64,000 nucleotides of DNA from Sphingobacterium thalpophilum (GTDB lineage Bacteria; Bacteroidota; Bacteroidia; Sphingobacteriales; Sphingobacteriaceae), in contig NZ_LR590484.1 in the NCBI RefSeq assembly GCF_901482695.1, positions 4,898,001 through 4,962,000 on the forward strand. Direction: 5' to 3'. This document shows, in pieces, positions 44,619-52,880 of the stretch. The position numbers and the translations under genes are program-made. The stretch's first letter is position 1. Every line of letters starts with the position of its first letter. The notes below the pieces were generated by a model, which saw only the letters and a list, made by a program, of their open reading frames with translations, was not told the DNA's origin and did no database searches.

Positions 44619-45275
44619 ATGGAAAGAATGACAGTTTCAGCCATTGAAAATATTGGATTTATCATATTTCTTGTAGTATTTCCCCATTTCGTTCCTTTAC
44701 CTTTTTATTCCTATGCTATTGTGTGTCTCACAGCAATCTACCTGATGCTGAGAAGAGATAAGAAGACATTTCGAGATATAGGGCTACTAAAAGAAAAGTT
44801 AACCTTCAAAGCATTTTTCTTAGGTGCAGTTACTGCAATAGTCTGGGTTGCCTTTATGCAATTAGTTTATATACCTACCATAAAATACTTTTTTCAAGTT
44901 CCAGAATATTCAGAATACAATTACATCAAAAGTAGTTTGGCAAGACTCGTGATAACTATCGCTGCAGCTTTGATAATTGGCGGGTTTTACGAAGAGGTCG
45001 TATTTCGAGGTTATATACAAAATGTGCTGGAGAATAGAATATTCAAAAGGTACCGTCCTATTGTCAGCGTGCTAATAGCAAGTGTGCTTTTTGGTCTTTA
45101 TCATTTGCAACAAGACATCTTTGCTGTTGTTGCCGCAGCGATGGGCGGACTTTATTGGTCTATTTTGTATAAAAAGTCTGGCAATCTTTGGGCTGCAATA
45201 TTTTCCCATGCATTATTTGATACTATTACCCTTATCCTTATCTATAAGAATGCATTGGGAGTTTTCTCCTTTTAA
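44619..45275 (+). CDS. CPBP-family intramembrane metalloprotease (Abi-like)
   Basis: 218 residues from ATG 44619. Six or more membrane helices, with the CPBP motifs in order: EEVVFRGY (EExxxR, glutamate pair), FGLYHLQQD (second motif with His) and FSHALFDT (His and Asp). The family cleaves membrane-anchored substrates (as Rce1 does) and has members in bacteriocin immunity. Substrate unknown; no bacteriocin gene is adjacent, though the peptide at 48518 is in the wider region. Confidence 0.88.
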   Translation: MERMTVSAIENIGFIIFLVVFPHFVPLPFYSYAIVCLTAIYLMLRRDKKTFRDIGLLKEKLTFKAFFLGAVTAIVWVAFMQLVYIPTIKYFFQVPEYSEYNYIKSSLARLVITIAAALIIGGFYEEVVFRGYIQNVLENRIFKRYRPIVSVLIASVLFGLYHLQQDIFAVVAAAMGGLYWSILYKKSGNLWAAIFSHALFDTITLILIYKNALGVFSF

Positions 45276-45311
45276 ACCATTTCTGTGAACAGGATTATGT
45301 TCGCCTGCTAT

Positions 45312-45854
45312 TCAAGACCTTACTTCATCCCTCCAACGCCTTTTGTCAATTCTCCTGACATTATCAACATTTTTAAATTTCTTCAAATAGGAAGCCAATA
45401 GGAGTAACTCATCATCGTTAGCGTTCCCTGTAAATTCAGGTATTCGGATCGCATTGCCATAGTTTAACATTGATTTTTCGGCAGTATCATCTATGATAAG
45501 CGTTCTTTCCAATAAGAAGCCTTTGCGTTTTACTTTGGATAACCTTTTAACGTAATAATACTCATCAGTCACACTCATCCGTTTTTTTGTCGTGCGAGAT
45601 CGTCCCCAGACAAACTCAAAATTGACAGTGGCTGGTTTTATTTTATCAACGAGTTCTTGCACGTACTTATCATCCGCAGAGCTCCAAATGGCCAGTTTAA
45701 AATCCCCAGCCATCTCTGATAAAAAATAGGCTAAATTTGGACGGACATACACATAATACTGCCCTACAACAAAGTCTTCATGCTGTACCAACCTATCTTT
45801 TGTTGCGTACAACAATGTCTCGTCCAAATCCAATACTAAAAGAGCTTCTTTCAT
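45312..45854 (-). CDS. NIF/CTD-type HAD phosphatase
   Basis: 180 residues. LVLDLDETLLYA contains the DxDxT nucleophile motif of CTD-like (FCP1/SCP) HAD phosphatases, YVYVRPNLAYFLSEMAGDFKLAIWSSAD the second motif, and LIIDDTAEKSMLNYGNAIRI the acidic third motif. The family removes phosphate from protein Ser/Thr in eukaryotes; bacterial members are uncharacterised. Intact and stand-alone. Confidence 0.82.
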   Translation of the reverse strand: MKEALLVLDLDETLLYATKDRLVQHEDFVVGQYYVYVRPNLAYFLSEMAGDFKLAIWSSADDKYVQELVDKIKPATVNFEFVWGRSRTTKKRMSVTDEYYYVKRLSKVKRKGFLLERTLIIDDTAEKSMLNYGNAIRIPEFTGNANDDELLLLASYLKKFKNVDNVRRIDKRRWRDEVRS

Positions 45855-45888
45855 ATTATTTATACAGATTCAGTTGCGGGATCTAACT

Positions 45889-46038
45889 TTAATATCCAAA
45901 TTCCTCGAAGAATCCGACTCCAATAAAGATCAATGCTAAAACAATGAGGTAACCATATGTGAAAACTACAATCAGCAATCCAAGTAGGATTGTCAATAAA
46001 CCTAGTATTTTCAAAGGTGAACTTATGAGTCGTTTCAT
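45889..46038 (-). CDS. Small membrane protein, unknown
   Basis: 49 residues from ATG 46038: basic start MKRLISSPLK, then two hydrophobic stretches (ILGLLTILLGLLIVVFTYGY and LIVLALIFIGVGFF) with an acidic end. An upstream in-frame ATG at 46089 would overlap the DUF4241 gene. Co-directional with that gene and 13 bases after it. Confidence 0.5.
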   Translation of the reverse strand: MKRLISSPLKILGLLTILLGLLIVVFTYGYLIVLALIFIGVGFFEEFGY

Positions 46039-46051
46039 TATTGGCTTCTTT

Positions 46052-46831
46052 TTAGTACTCCCCAACATTCCGCCACAGTACAATATCAAAGTCAGTCAAC
46101 AGCTGACAAATTTTACCCTCACTGTCCCTTCCGATGTAAGTAGCATAAAAACCATCTCCATACCCCGTGGAGAAAAAGACGGCATTTTGATTCTGAAAGC
46201 TGTAATTTAAATAATGCTCGAATTCTTCGGAAAACATATTGTCCCAATTTTTATCGAGCAGCGTATTCAGACTATTCTTTGCGACTTGATCGACGAAAAG
46301 ACCTAGTCCTGCATCTACTCCATATCCATATATTTCTTTGGATTTGAGGGGGATTGGCGCCTGTCCCGGTAATAACGCAAACTCCCATTTACGGATGGGC
46401 TTATCGGAGAATTTTACTCGTGCAAATGCGACCCTTCGATCGTTATTGGCATTGATATTTGCCATTGCCAATTCGACCGGAAACTCACCAACCGGAAAAT
46501 TCTCACTAAAAGCTACCGCATCGCTTAACATAACAGGATCAGTAGCGATAATCTGGCCTGACGATATCTTTAGGTTTCCTACAGCTATCTTCTCAAAGGT
46601 TATTTCCGTGCCGAATTGGGCTACTTTTGTGCTGTTCACGAAACTTCCCTCGAATATCCGAGGGAATGCCAGCGACGTGTCCTTAATGGTTATTTTCGGT
46701 ATGGTATCTGTTAGGTCAAATTCGTTTGTTGTTCGGAGGATGTCCTTAGTACTACTTGGAACTTTGTTTTTCGAAGTACATGAAAATAGTGCCACGGCCA
46801 TCATACATATTGTTATTGATCTTTTATGCAT
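46052..46831 (-). CDS. DUF4241 lipoprotein
   Basis: 259 residues with a lipoprotein signal (SITICMMAVALFSCTS; lipobox Cys18). The body matches DUF4241: DPVMLSDAVAFSENFPVGEFPVEL, NDRRVAFARVKFSDKPIRKWEFALLPGQ, GYGVDAGLGLFVD and a C-terminal TGYGDGFYATYIGRDSEGKICQLLTDF. DUF4241 proteins have been seen in immunity-protein-like settings, but no toxin gene is next to this one. Function unknown. Confidence 0.8.
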   Translation of the reverse strand: MHKRSITICMMAVALFSCTSKNKVPSSTKDILRTTNEFDLTDTIPKITIKDTSLAFPRIFEGSFVNSTKVAQFGTEITFEKIAVGNLKISSGQIIATDPVMLSDAVAFSENFPVGEFPVELAMANINANNDRRVAFARVKFSDKPIRKWEFALLPGQAPIPLKSKEIYGYGVDAGLGLFVDQVAKNSLNTLLDKNWDNMFSEEFEHYLNYSFQNQNAVFFSTGYGDGFYATYIGRDSEGKICQLLTDFDIVLWRNVGEY

Positions 46832-46882
46832 AGGGAATGATTCTCCTTGTTTAATTCATGACTCTACCGAATGACCTATATT

Positions 46883-47290
46883 TTAATGATCACCACCAGA
46901 ATAGATCCACATCGACTCTGTTTCTCCTGCTCTTTCAAAGCCGTTCTTTTTATAAAAGTCAATAGCCTTTCCGTCGGCGGTGAGCATCTGCATATGAAAA
47001 CCCTTATAAATCTCTTGCATTTTATCCATAATCAAACGACCAATCCCTTTCCCTTGATAGGAGGGTAGTACTAGTAGATGAGGATAATATACCACGAGAT
47101 ACCCATCGGAAATGGCATTCCCTAGGCCTACCAATGTCGTACCATCCCACGCTGTAACCAGAGAATGCGAATTTGAGAGGGCTTTCATCAGTAATTCTGG
47201 TTTTTCGGCAGCACTCCATTTATTGGCTTGGTAAAGTTGCAGTATGTCATTTTCGTCCAAATCTCTGCTAAGGCTAATGGTTATGTTCAT
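46883..47290 (-). CDS. GNAT-family N-acetyltransferase
   Basis: 135 residues: LVGLGNAISDGYLVVYYPHLLVLPSYQGKGIGRLIMDKM contains the acetyl-CoA loop QGKGIG and motif A; C-terminal AIDFYKKNGFER is the usual GNAT end. Complete for a small member. Acetylates an unknown amine, perhaps an amino acid or antibiotic. Confidence 0.88.
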   Translation of the reverse strand: MNITISLSRDLDENDILQLYQANKWSAAEKPELLMKALSNSHSLVTAWDGTTLVGLGNAISDGYLVVYYPHLLVLPSYQGKGIGRLIMDKMQEIYKGFHMQMLTADGKAIDFYKKNGFERAGETESMWIYSGGDH

Positions 47291-47467
47291 ATATTATTCC
47301 GTGGTTTTCGTCAGTATATTTAAGTAAATGTTCTTCGTTCGTAAATATGCGAACATGTGAAATGGCAGATTATAAACCGTAAAAAACAAATTCATGATCT
47401 ATTGGAAACATAATGGATTTATATAGTTTTTTTGATACATGTTCAAATATTGCTTTCATATGCTAGT

Positions 47468-47725
47468 TCATAAGTCTTCATTCTTTTGGATTAGCCGGGC
47501 AATATAGCGATTATAAGCTTCCCCCATGGGCAGTTCCATATCAGTGGTCAATTGTCTCCGGGTAACCTCAACTGTTTCATTCGATAAGGGATTAACACCT
47601 GTTGACTTACCATTTTCCCAATATATTCCAATTCCTCTTTTTTGCCAGTTCGGCAGGTCGTTGAAATTTATGCCATAGGTCTCTTTACGCTCGCTTGAAT
47701 CCCGCAATAAATGACCATTTCCATC
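47468..47725 (-). pseudogene. C-terminal fragment of a Thg1-like tRNA(His) guanylyltransferase gene
   Basis: The open stretch reads GNGHLLRDSSERKETYGINFNDLPNWQKRGIGIYWENGKSTG (split by sense) followed by NPLSNETVEVTRRQLTTDMELPM. The GINFNDLPxWQKRGxGxYWE pattern and the ELPM end are those I associate with the C-terminus of bacterial Thg1-type 3'-5' polymerases. A whole gene would be about 240 codons; homology begins near 47725 with a stop just upstream. Family call is from memory and moderate. 47726-48202 holds no gene that I can support. Confidence 0.45.
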
Positions 47726-48202
47726 TAATAATAACTAAATTTTTTCCATAACGAAGCGTCCAATAATAGTAATTTTTAAAGGTTATCTTTTCGTCTTCCA
47801 TGAAATATGGCTCACTATTTTTTGAATTTACAAAACAGCACTCAAAAGACAAAATATATAACTCAGAAGCTATAATTTCTATATCTATTTGTATCCCGGA
47901 TCTTATCCAAATTCTTATTTTTACTCCCATCTAAAGATCCATATGAAGCCGTTAGAAGAAATTGATATTTTTATTTTTGATACATTAACCGGTGTTTTGT
48001 TTGATAAAGTACCAGAGTGTAAAAAATGCTTGGAATGGTGAAGGATAGTTTTTTCTCAGATTGTTCAACATATTTGCTTATGAATGAATTTGCAGAATAT
48101 CTTGTTGGCCAGACCAATGTACTGAATATGTTTTTTAAAACACTATACATTTCATAATATTTTCCTATCTTTAGGATAATTATAAGCCAAGAAAAGTCAA
48201 TT

Positions 48203-48494
48203 ATGAGTATATTTTCAATTTTACGAAAAGAGCGTGAAAGTAATGTTTTAGCTGTATGTACTTCTTTGCTCAATAAATTTGGAATAAGATATACCTCTAG
48301 AAAACTTGCTTCAAGATCATATCAATTATCCGTCATTACTGTCTGTTAAAGACACTTTATCTGAGTACGGTGTTGAAAGTGTAGCTATGAAAAAAGGTAA
48401 TTATGACTGTTCTAATTTTGAAACTCCTTTTTTATGTTCTATACAAAAGGAAGATTGGCCATATACTTATTTAACAGTTGTGACAGAAATATAA
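48203..48494 (+). pseudogene. N-terminal fragment of a C39-peptidase-like (VKOR/thioredoxin-type) protein, frameshifted
   Basis: ATG 48203 begins RKERESNVLAVCTSLLNKFG in one frame; near 48309 the coding moves to another frame (LQDHINYPSLLSVKDTLSEYGVE ... FLCSIQKEDWPYTYLTVVTE). This order, with a Cys early and H-x-x-YPSLLSxxDTL, is that of the degenerate C39-like domain fused in Bacteroidota to vitamin K epoxide reductase and thioredoxin domains or bacteriocin exporters. The rest of the protein is absent. Confidence 0.6.
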
Positions 48495-48517
48495 GGAGAA
48501 CATATTTGGTATTTCCA

Positions 48518-48616
48518 ATGATAAATGTTGCAACTGGAGGCTATTGTAGAACAAGAGATGGCAGAGATGGGACATGCACATATTACATGGGTATATACGG
48601 ATGCGTTCCTAATTAA
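48518..48616 (+). CDS. Short Cys-rich peptide, possible secreted peptide or its remnant
   Basis: A 32-residue frame, MINVATGGYCRTRDGRDGTC then TYYMGIYGCVPN. It has a Gly-Gly that could be a C39-type cleavage site and three cysteines in the 24 residues after it. It follows directly on the C39-like fragment and precedes a TlpA-like thioredoxin gene, a setting seen for exported peptides. The leader part is very short, so the 5' end may be lost. Tentative. Confidence 0.35.
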   Translation: MINVATGGYCRTRDGRDGTCTYYMGIYGCVPN

Positions 48617-48715
48617 TTATTGATTTTCGGAGATTATATGTTTTACATGTAACCTCTTTTTTGATAAGTATTTCCAAAAATCAAATTAGGTTACAATTAT
48701 AAAAGCTAATTCATC

Positions 48716-50143
48716 ATGGTCAAAATTATTGCATATTTTACTTTGTTCTATTGTTCATTACAATTAAACGTTTACGCACAATCCAATTTTTTATCCAGTG
48801 GATATCTATCACTTACAATAAAAGGTAAACCTTCACTTCTCTTCAATGAAATTGACATCGCAATGCCGATGATGAGCAATTCTCTATTAAAGGATAAGCC
48901 GGTTGTATTTATCAAACTCAATGATTCCACATTTTATTTATCTGAATATACATATGGACCGACTGCGGTTTATTTTAGATTAAATGGACGTTATCTATCA
49001 ACTATGTTATTGCCCAACGAGACTAATGTAATTACGGTATCTATGAAGGATTCGGCCAATTATAATATACAATTTGAAGGTCGTTTTAAAGAGATTTTTG
49101 ATAATTCCGCTCTACAGGAGGACCTTATTATGAATATGCTTTCGTATCCTAACGCTGGCGAAGGAAGTACAGAAGTCTTTAGTTCTGCAGACGATTTTAA
49201 AAAGAAACAATTGGAAGCTGTAGCGGATATGACGCATTCTTTAACTAAAGGTCTTCCTAATGGAATGCTTAAATCTTATTATGCCGGAATTATTAGCGCT
49301 TTTAAAATTCCTAATATTCTTTTTTCTCAAATTCCTCAGCGGACACAAAATTACTATGACGATATCATCACTGCTAACTTTGCAGATACCCTTACACTAA
49401 TGCCTTCAGGCTACTTTGATCTTTTGGTTCGAATTTACCAAGATTCGTTATTGCAGATACCCGATATCACCAAAGTAGGCCCTTCGGATTTTAAAGGTCG
49501 TTTAGTCCATTTGTTTGGGAAAACTTTTCAAGATAAAGATAACCTATTTTACGACATGATGATAGCTGCTGCTTATATCTATCATCTAAATGATGGATAT
49601 TTATTAAGTCATCAAGATCAATATCATATAGATAACGCTCTTAATAATAAACAATTAACTAATTATATCTTCCTTCAAAACGAGGTAAAAAAAATAAATC
49701 ATCAACAAGGTGATCAACAGGTATTCTTTCTTCCATTTGATAAGAAAAATGAGATGATCGTTACGTCAATTGTTGAAAAATATAAAGATAAAGTGATCAT
49801 AATTGACTTTTGGGCTACTTGGTGCGGTCCCTGCATACAAGCTTTTTCCGAAATGGATAAAGTAAAGAAAAAATATGAACGCCGAGATGATGTAGTATTT
49901 GTTTATTTAACTGATGAATCATCGGATCCCAATGTGTTTCAGGAATATACAAAAATATTAGGTGGGGAGCATTATTATGTTTATAAAGATCAGTACGCTA
50001 GTGCATTAAAACAATTTGGGTTTGAATATATTCCTAGTTATTTGGTTTTTGATAAGCGAGGTAATTTAACTCAAAAAAGTACCTCCCCCATGAATTTGAC
50101 AGATACTTCTACAAAGTGGATAGAGAGCGCATTGAGCAAATAA
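48716..50143 (+). CDS. Secreted TlpA-like thiol:disulfide oxidoreductase
   Basis: 475 residues with a signal peptide (FTLFYCSLQLNVYAQS). The first 340 residues are an uncharacterised Bacteroidota-specific region; the C-terminal domain (about 345-475) is thioredoxin-like with IIDFWATWCGPCIQAF (active-site WCGPC), DDVVFVYLTDESSD and FGFEYIPSYLVFDKRGN with the cis-Pro. It probably reduces disulfides in exported proteins or in the neighbouring Cys-rich peptide (the latter is inference). Confidence 0.85.
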   Translation: MVKIIAYFTLFYCSLQLNVYAQSNFLSSGYLSLTIKGKPSLLFNEIDIAMPMMSNSLLKDKPVVFIKLNDSTFYLSEYTYGPTAVYFRLNGRYLSTMLLPNETNVITVSMKDSANYNIQFEGRFKEIFDNSALQEDLIMNMLSYPNAGEGSTEVFSSADDFKKKQLEAVADMTHSLTKGLPNGMLKSYYAGIISAFKIPNILFSQIPQRTQNYYDDIITANFADTLTLMPSGYFDLLVRIYQDSLLQIPDITKVGPSDFKGRLVHLFGKTFQDKDNLFYDMMIAAAYIYHLNDGYLLSHQDQYHIDNALNNKQLTNYIFLQNEVKKINHQQGDQQVFFLPFDKKNEMIVTSIVEKYKDKVIIIDFWATWCGPCIQAFSEMDKVKKKYERRDDVVFVYLTDESSDPNVFQEYTKILGGEHYYVYKDQYASALKQFGFEYIPSYLVFDKRGNLTQKSTSPMNLTDTSTKWIESALSK

Positions 50144-50162
50144 ATGTATCTCATAATGGAAT

Positions 50163-50505
50163 TTGATTATATTTTTAACACATGAAAAAATACCCACTTA
50201 TATAATAAATTTAAAGCATCGTTCTGATCGCTATAAAAATATACTCAATGAATTTGAAGGAAAAAGTGAATTTGATGTCACAATTGTTAATGCTGTCGAA
50301 GATTTAGTAGGGTCGTTTGGCCTATGGAAATCCTTCTGTCATAGAATAAAAATTGTTAAGGAGAAAAATCATAAGTATATTTTAATGTGTGAAGATGATC
50401 ATATGTTTACGGAGGAATACCAAATTGATAAATTTAACGATCAACTAAAAATAGCTGCTTCTCGGGAAGCTGATGTTTTCTCAGGGGGAATTAGTCGGTT
50501 TGACA
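50163..50505 (+). pseudogene. GT25 glycosyltransferase gene, 5' fragment
   Basis: IPTYIINLKHRSDRYKNILN at the start and HKYILMCEDDHMFTEEY (the E-D-D motif) identify a family-25 (LPS-type) glycosyltransferase. The ATG at 50182 (ATGAAAAAATACCC) is out of frame with the body by one base, suggesting a slip in the A-run. After SGGISRFDR the frame runs into transposase sequence and the C-terminal half is missing. Non-functional. Confidence 0.7.
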
Positions 50506-50840
50506 GATCATGGCGGGAGAACCGGGACGAACTGACCGTCTTTTACGACTTCCCACTTGAGATCCGACGAAGAATCAATACGACCAATATCATCGACAAC
50601 CATGAATGGGAAAATCCTTAAATACACCAAGAATAAACTGTCATTTCCCACCGTGATGCTGTACTGGAATCAGTATATTTGGCTTTGAGAGAAAGCTCTA
50701 AAAAGCGGATAATGCCTATCCAGAATTGGGGTATTATCCTACATCAGTTCTTAACTTTATTTGAAAAAAAAGTCCAGTTATAGAGAACATAACTGAACTC
50801 CGTATTTTTATTTACACACTTAGTGGGACAGTCCCTATTA
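50506..50840 (+). mobile_element. Remnant of an IS256-family element (3' end)
   Basis: The sequence reads SWRENRDELTVFYDFPLEIRR and TTNIIDN in the GT25 frame, then after a frame change GKILKYTKNKLSFPTVM, and finally KKRIMPIQNWGIILHQFLTLFEK. These are successive pieces of the conserved C-terminus of IS256 transposases. The stretch ends with TTTACACACTTAGTGGGACAG at 50811-50830, resembling an IS256 inverted repeat. The 5' two-thirds of the element is gone and the reading frame is broken in several places. Confidence 0.75.
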
Positions 50841-50842
50841 TT

Positions 50843-51562
50843 TCAGTCTTTCAGGTATTGTGGCATCGGCCAATTATATTCCAACCCTTCCAATGATATT
50901 GTTTTCAGTGTTTTCTGGTCTACATTATATTTTCTTTGGATCTCGGCCTTGAACTTTTTTGCCAGTTGATGCTGATAAGTATCATTCTTCTCTACGTTAC
51001 TAAAGCTCGTCAATGGATATTTTTTTTCGGCCAGCTGCATCGACTTGTCTTCTGCCTGGATAATCAGCTTAAATATTTCTTTTCGAATTTCAAGTGTAAG
51101 TGATTTACGATAAGATGGTGCATTTTCCGGAGAAGGAATTTTAAAATGCTGTGCAGCTACGGTAGGTTCATCATCGTTTTTAGCCTTTGAAAGCCTTGCC
51201 ACCCATTGTCCCATACCGCTTTTACTGTGCTCTTCCGTTTGAAATAGAAATAGACTGACTGCATTCGGGCTTGCATCACTATTCCTTATAGAATCATATA
51301 GATGGAGTAGGAGTTGTTTATTGTTTTCATCATTTAATCCATCGTCACCCTTTAATATGATGTCGGCTCTATATAAGGTTTTTGTCGGTGTTGTAGAAAT
51401 GGTTGGCGGTGATACCGTGTATCCGCTTAGTTTAATTGGTGCCGCTATATTTGTTTCATTATTAGTTGTGTCTGTCAACTCAGTAGGCTCAGTTGTTTCT
51501 GAATTTAGACAGCTAGCAAAAAGTATTGTAATGCTCAGAAATATAATTTGAAATCTTTTCAT
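50843..51562 (-). CDS. Lipoprotein, unknown function
   Basis: 239 residues with a lipoprotein signal (FQIIFLSITILFASCLNS; lipobox Cys18), a Thr/Glu-rich linker, then a mixed alpha/beta region (TLYRADIILKGDDGLNDENNKQLLLHLYDSIRNS) with no family that I recognise. Its stop codon lies two or three bases from the end of the IS256 remnant, so the insertion may have clipped its original 3' end or removed a downstream gene. Confidence 0.65.
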   Translation of the reverse strand: MKRFQIIFLSITILFASCLNSETTEPTELTDTTNNETNIAAPIKLSGYTVSPPTISTTPTKTLYRADIILKGDDGLNDENNKQLLLHLYDSIRNSDASPNAVSLFLFQTEEHSKSGMGQWVARLSKAKNDDEPTVAAQHFKIPSPENAPSYRKSLTLEIRKEIFKLIIQAEDKSMQLAEKKYPLTSFSNVEKNDTYQHQLAKKFKAEIQRKYNVDQKTLKTISLEGLEYNWPMPQYLKD

Positions 51563-51654
51563 TATAGTATTTTATCAAGTATATACCGTGGTTAAATTTT
51601 GTGATTTGCTATGGTTCCCCGTACTCTAAGCTATCTAGAGTTTAAATGGATTGT

Positions 51655-51882
51655 TTAATAGGGGTGTTTTCCACCAAGCCATCTCATAAGTCCGTCTCCG
51701 CCAAAAAGAAAAAATACAATTAGACCACCTGTGATGATAAATAATAGCATACATCCAAAAGTATTGGCTCCCAGTTTGCTTCTTTCGTCGTCTGTCATAA
51801 TTGCCACTCGACGGTAATCATCTTCCCTTGATTTGCGACGACCATATTTCGTATTTGGATTGTAAGATTTCCTTTGCGCCAT
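51655..51882 (-). CDS. Small single-pass membrane protein, unknown
   Basis: 75 residues from ATG 51882: a basic, hydrophilic N-terminus (MAQRKSYNPNTKYGRRKSRE) and one membrane helix (TFGCMLLFIITGGLIVFFLFG). No family recognised. It starts 10 bases after the lipoprotein gene at 51892 on the same strand, so the two are probably co-transcribed. Confidence 0.55.
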   Translation of the reverse strand: MAQRKSYNPNTKYGRRKSREDDYRRVAIMTDDERSKLGANTFGCMLLFIITGGLIVFFLFGGDGLMRWLGGKHPY

Positions 51883-51891
51883 ATTCAAAAT

Positions 51892-52335
51892 TTATTTTTG
51901 AAACTCCTTTATTGAGTTAGAGCCGTCGGTGAAATGCTGTATGATCTGCAATTCATTTCCGGCTTCCTTATAGGATAACTTTTCATCCATTGGATGCTCT
52001 CGCCATCGCCCATCTGCTACACCCCATATTATCTGATCCTGATTAAATTTTATTTTGCAATTATACTGTTGTGAGTCTTTAAAGTAGGAGACAATATAAA
52101 TTTCGCCTTCATTTTTTACCGTTAGGTTTTCGGGCTGCTGAAACATCAAGGTTGCAATAGCATATTTAGCTATTTCATTATAAGTATAATTTCTTGGCGC
52201 GTAGTCCAGAACTGTTTCTGTAGTAGGCTGACTGTTTTCAATAACCTCAACGGGAGTTTCCTGCACTGCTGGTTGAGGTGATGGTGAAGAGCATGCTGTA
52301 AAAAATACTGCTGCTAAAATAAAATATGTTTTCAT
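51892..52335 (-). CDS. Lipoprotein, unknown function
   Basis: 147 residues from ATG 52335, chosen because MKTYFILAAVFFTACSS is a perfect lipoprotein signal; the frame is open to 52380. After a Pro/Thr-rich linker the mature part has YNCKIKFNQDQIIWGVADGRWREHPMDEKL. No known domain recognised. Confidence 0.62.
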   Translation of the reverse strand: MKTYFILAAVFFTACSSPSPQPAVQETPVEVIENSQPTTETVLDYAPRNYTYNEIAKYAIATLMFQQPENLTVKNEGEIYIVSYFKDSQQYNCKIKFNQDQIIWGVADGRWREHPMDEKLSYKEAGNELQIIQHFTDGSNSIKEFQK

Positions 52336-52587
52336 GTTTTTGATATCGTTGTTAATCATATAAGGCACTGATAAATACATTTCAATCTATAAAGACAATA
52401 CGAAGATCCTCTTTCAAAACTATTTAATACTACGGTTTCCCGTAACCAGCCATCCTTTCAACCCCATACCTTAGCCTTATAGTTTGTAATAATCTTGAAA
52501 GCTAGTAACAACAAACATATTAATTCAAAATAAATAATGTATATTAGGCTTGGGTATTAACCTTACCCAATTGAAAAGTAGCATGCA

Positions 52588-52776
52588 ATGATAATAACCA
52601 CGACCAATTCCATCGAAGGGAGAGAGATTTCACGATATAATGATCCAATAGCAGCCAATGTTATCATCGGCACCAATATCTTTAGCGATATAGGGGCGGG
52701 GTATGTAGATTTCTTTGGAGGTCGCTCTGCCGGCTATGAGAAGAAAATGCAGGAGATGTACAAGCGTGTTACCTAA
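52588..52776 (+). pseudogene. Truncated YbjQ/UPF0145-family gene
   Basis: MIITTTNSIEGREISRYNDP and GTNIFSDIGAGYVDFFGGRSAGYEKKMQEM match the first 60 residues of YbjQ-type heavy-metal-binding-domain proteins (normally about 105 residues). The frame ends at KRVT, so the C-terminal 40 residues are missing. Probably clipped by the event that brought in the adjacent qat genes; a natural short form cannot be excluded. Confidence 0.6.
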
Positions 52777-52880
52777 GTTTGAGTGATGAGTCGTGAGTAT
52801 AAGATGATTCCTGTCATAGCCATAATATAAAAAGGTCAAAAGTAAAAATCAACATGTTTAATTTTAATAAAGTATAAATT

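Noticed and set aside
47685..47930. 81-codon minus-strand frame before the Thg1-like fragment
   Set aside because: It overlaps the fragment in another frame and shows no family resemblance; only the fragment frame makes sense.
47971..48273. 100-codon minus-strand frame overlapping the C39-like fragment
   Set aside because: Sequence is low-complexity and AT-driven, and the opposite strand has recognisable homology.
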